In this document: positions 20,900-21,684 of the stretch, piece after piece | How positions within the stretch are numbered: position 1 is the stretch's first letter | Layout: the number at the start of each line of letters is the position of its first letter | Origin: Cochliopodium minus | Lineage: Eukaryota; Discosea; Himatismenida; Cochliopodiidae | DNA: 21,684 nucleotides | Direction: 5' to 3' | NCBI GenBank assembly: GCA_024220525.1 | Contig: JAMYWO010000325.1 | Span: forward strand, 1-21,684 | Notes under the pieces: generated by a model | What the model was told of the DNA's origin: nothing | The model's database searches: none | The model's input: the letters and a program-made list of their open reading frames with translations, nothing else | Position numbers and translations under genes: made by a program

Positions 20900-21684
20900 A
20901 TGAAAATTATTTTCTTTATTGCAGCACTTTTTCTTTTATCTTTTGCATCTGCTTCTCTCATCAAGATTGATAAGCCACTTGCAAGAAATGTCATCCACGA
21001 AGATTTGGCTTTGGAGCTCGAATTTTTGGGATCATGCAAGGAATTCTATGATAGAGTTCAACCTTCCGTATGGGTTAACAGACATCAAAGATGCCTTCCA
21101 ATCCAAGTTAATGTAACCAACAATCCAGATAATGATGATTTACATACACACTTTTTCTGTACCAACACTGATAGAAGAAGATCTGTTCTTCACTTTGTTG
21201 AAATCTACGATACTGATGAAACTGTTGCAGAAAGAGACTTCGTTGTATCATTGATTCCATCTGCTCCATTCAGAGTTTTGACCACTAAGACTTCTGTTCT
21301 CAGAAGACCAAACTGCTTTGTAACTAACGATTACTGTAACGGATCTAACGCTGTTGTAAATGACTGCAGATCCAACGAAGTAACCTACAGAAGAAGAAAA
21401 GGTGATGATAGAAAAGAATCTCACCACGAAGAAATCCACAACAACCAATTTCACGAAAACGATTTTGATGGACATCACCAAGATGGACACAACCTCAACC
21501 CACACAGAAGAAGAAGAGGATTCATTGTTAACCGTGACAGAATCTACATTGTTGCTAACCAACAAGTTTCTAACGATTGCAAAACTTCCGTTTCTGAATG
21601 TTGCCCATACGTAACCCCTGCAATCTTTGGAGGAATCTGCCAATATGAAGCTTCAACTGCTCTCCTTGAATTCCCAAGAGAACA
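20900..21684 (+). CDS. Secreted Cys/His-rich protein of unknown function (5' 261 codons; runs off right edge)
   Basis: The frame is open from ATG at 20900 to the window end with no intron, unlike every other long gene here. Residues 1-19 form a clear signal peptide (MKIIFFIAALFLLSFASAS). The mature part has ten cysteines (46, 65, 87, 139, 146, 156, 227, 234, 235, 247), suggesting disulfides in a secreted or granule-lumen protein, and sequons NVT (71) and NGS (147). A His/Asp/Glu/Asn-rich segment (168-202) is bounded by basic clusters RRRK (164-167) and RRRR (203-206), which look like proprotein-convertase sites. Codon use is strongly biased (AGA for nearly all Arg, GGA for Gly, mostly AAC for Asn), as expected of a highly expressed gene. 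I do not recognise the family. A cyst-wall, granule or adhesion protein is possible but unproven. Confidence 0.85.
   Translation, partial: MKIIFFIAALFLLSFASASLIKIDKPLARNVIHEDLALELEFLGSCKEFYDRVQPSVWVNRHQRCLPIQVNVTNNPDNDDLHTHFFCTNTDRRRSVLHFVEIYDTDETVAERDFVVSLIPSAPFRVLTTKTSVLRRPNCFVTNDYCNGSNAVVNDCRSNEVTYRRRKGDDRKESHHEEIHNNQFHENDFDGHHQDGHNLNPHRRRRGFIVNRDRIYIVANQQVSNDCKTSVSECCPYVTPAIFGGICQYEASTALLEFPRE

Overview
The window is protein-coding nuclear DNA from an AT-rich, intron-dense unicellular eukaryote. Nearly every gene is split by short, T-rich GT-AG introns; I modelled about 34. TAA, TAG and TGA each end a gene model and none interrupts one, so the standard genetic code fits. Gene content (condensin SMC4, a myotubularin phosphatase, a family 10 fucosyltransferase, surface and secreted proteins) suggests a free-living protist, perhaps an amoeba, flagellate or anaerobic lineage. 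I cannot name the species. No rRNA, tRNA, CRISPR array or transposase gene was recognised.

Layout. 1-305 (-): first exon of a surface-protein gene that runs off the left edge. 613-4403 (-): a complete 12-exon paralogue encoding a type I membrane protein with an LVIVD/choice-of-anchor-B ectodomain and an inserted PA domain. About 560 bp around the first exon of each copy is a nearly identical direct repeat, so this is a recent tandem duplication. 5111-8177 (+): a six-exon GT10 fucosyltransferase. Its first three exons lie between two roughly 300 bp inverted repeats, one upstream of the start codon and one inside intron 3. 8292-9308 and 9861-10689 (-): two adjacent genes of unknown function sharing a C-terminal Trp/Asn-His domain; the second has an N-terminal zinc-binding CxxC pair. 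10893-16026 (+): an eight-exon SMC4 gene with an E2F-like site just upstream. 16144-20158 (-): an eleven-exon active-type myotubularin, convergent with SMC4. 20900-21684 (+): the uninterrupted 5' part of a secreted Cys/His-rich protein gene that runs off the right edge.

The genes do not form a pathway; this is ordinary mixed eukaryotic gene order. The most unusual points are the LVIVD-PA receptor with 18- and 20-nt microexons, the inverted repeat splitting the fucosyltransferase gene, an SQ-cluster insertion in an SMC4 arm, and the E2F-like element at SMC4. All exon boundaries were derived by eye from GT/AG signals, reading-phase continuity and family conservation; none is transcript-confirmed.
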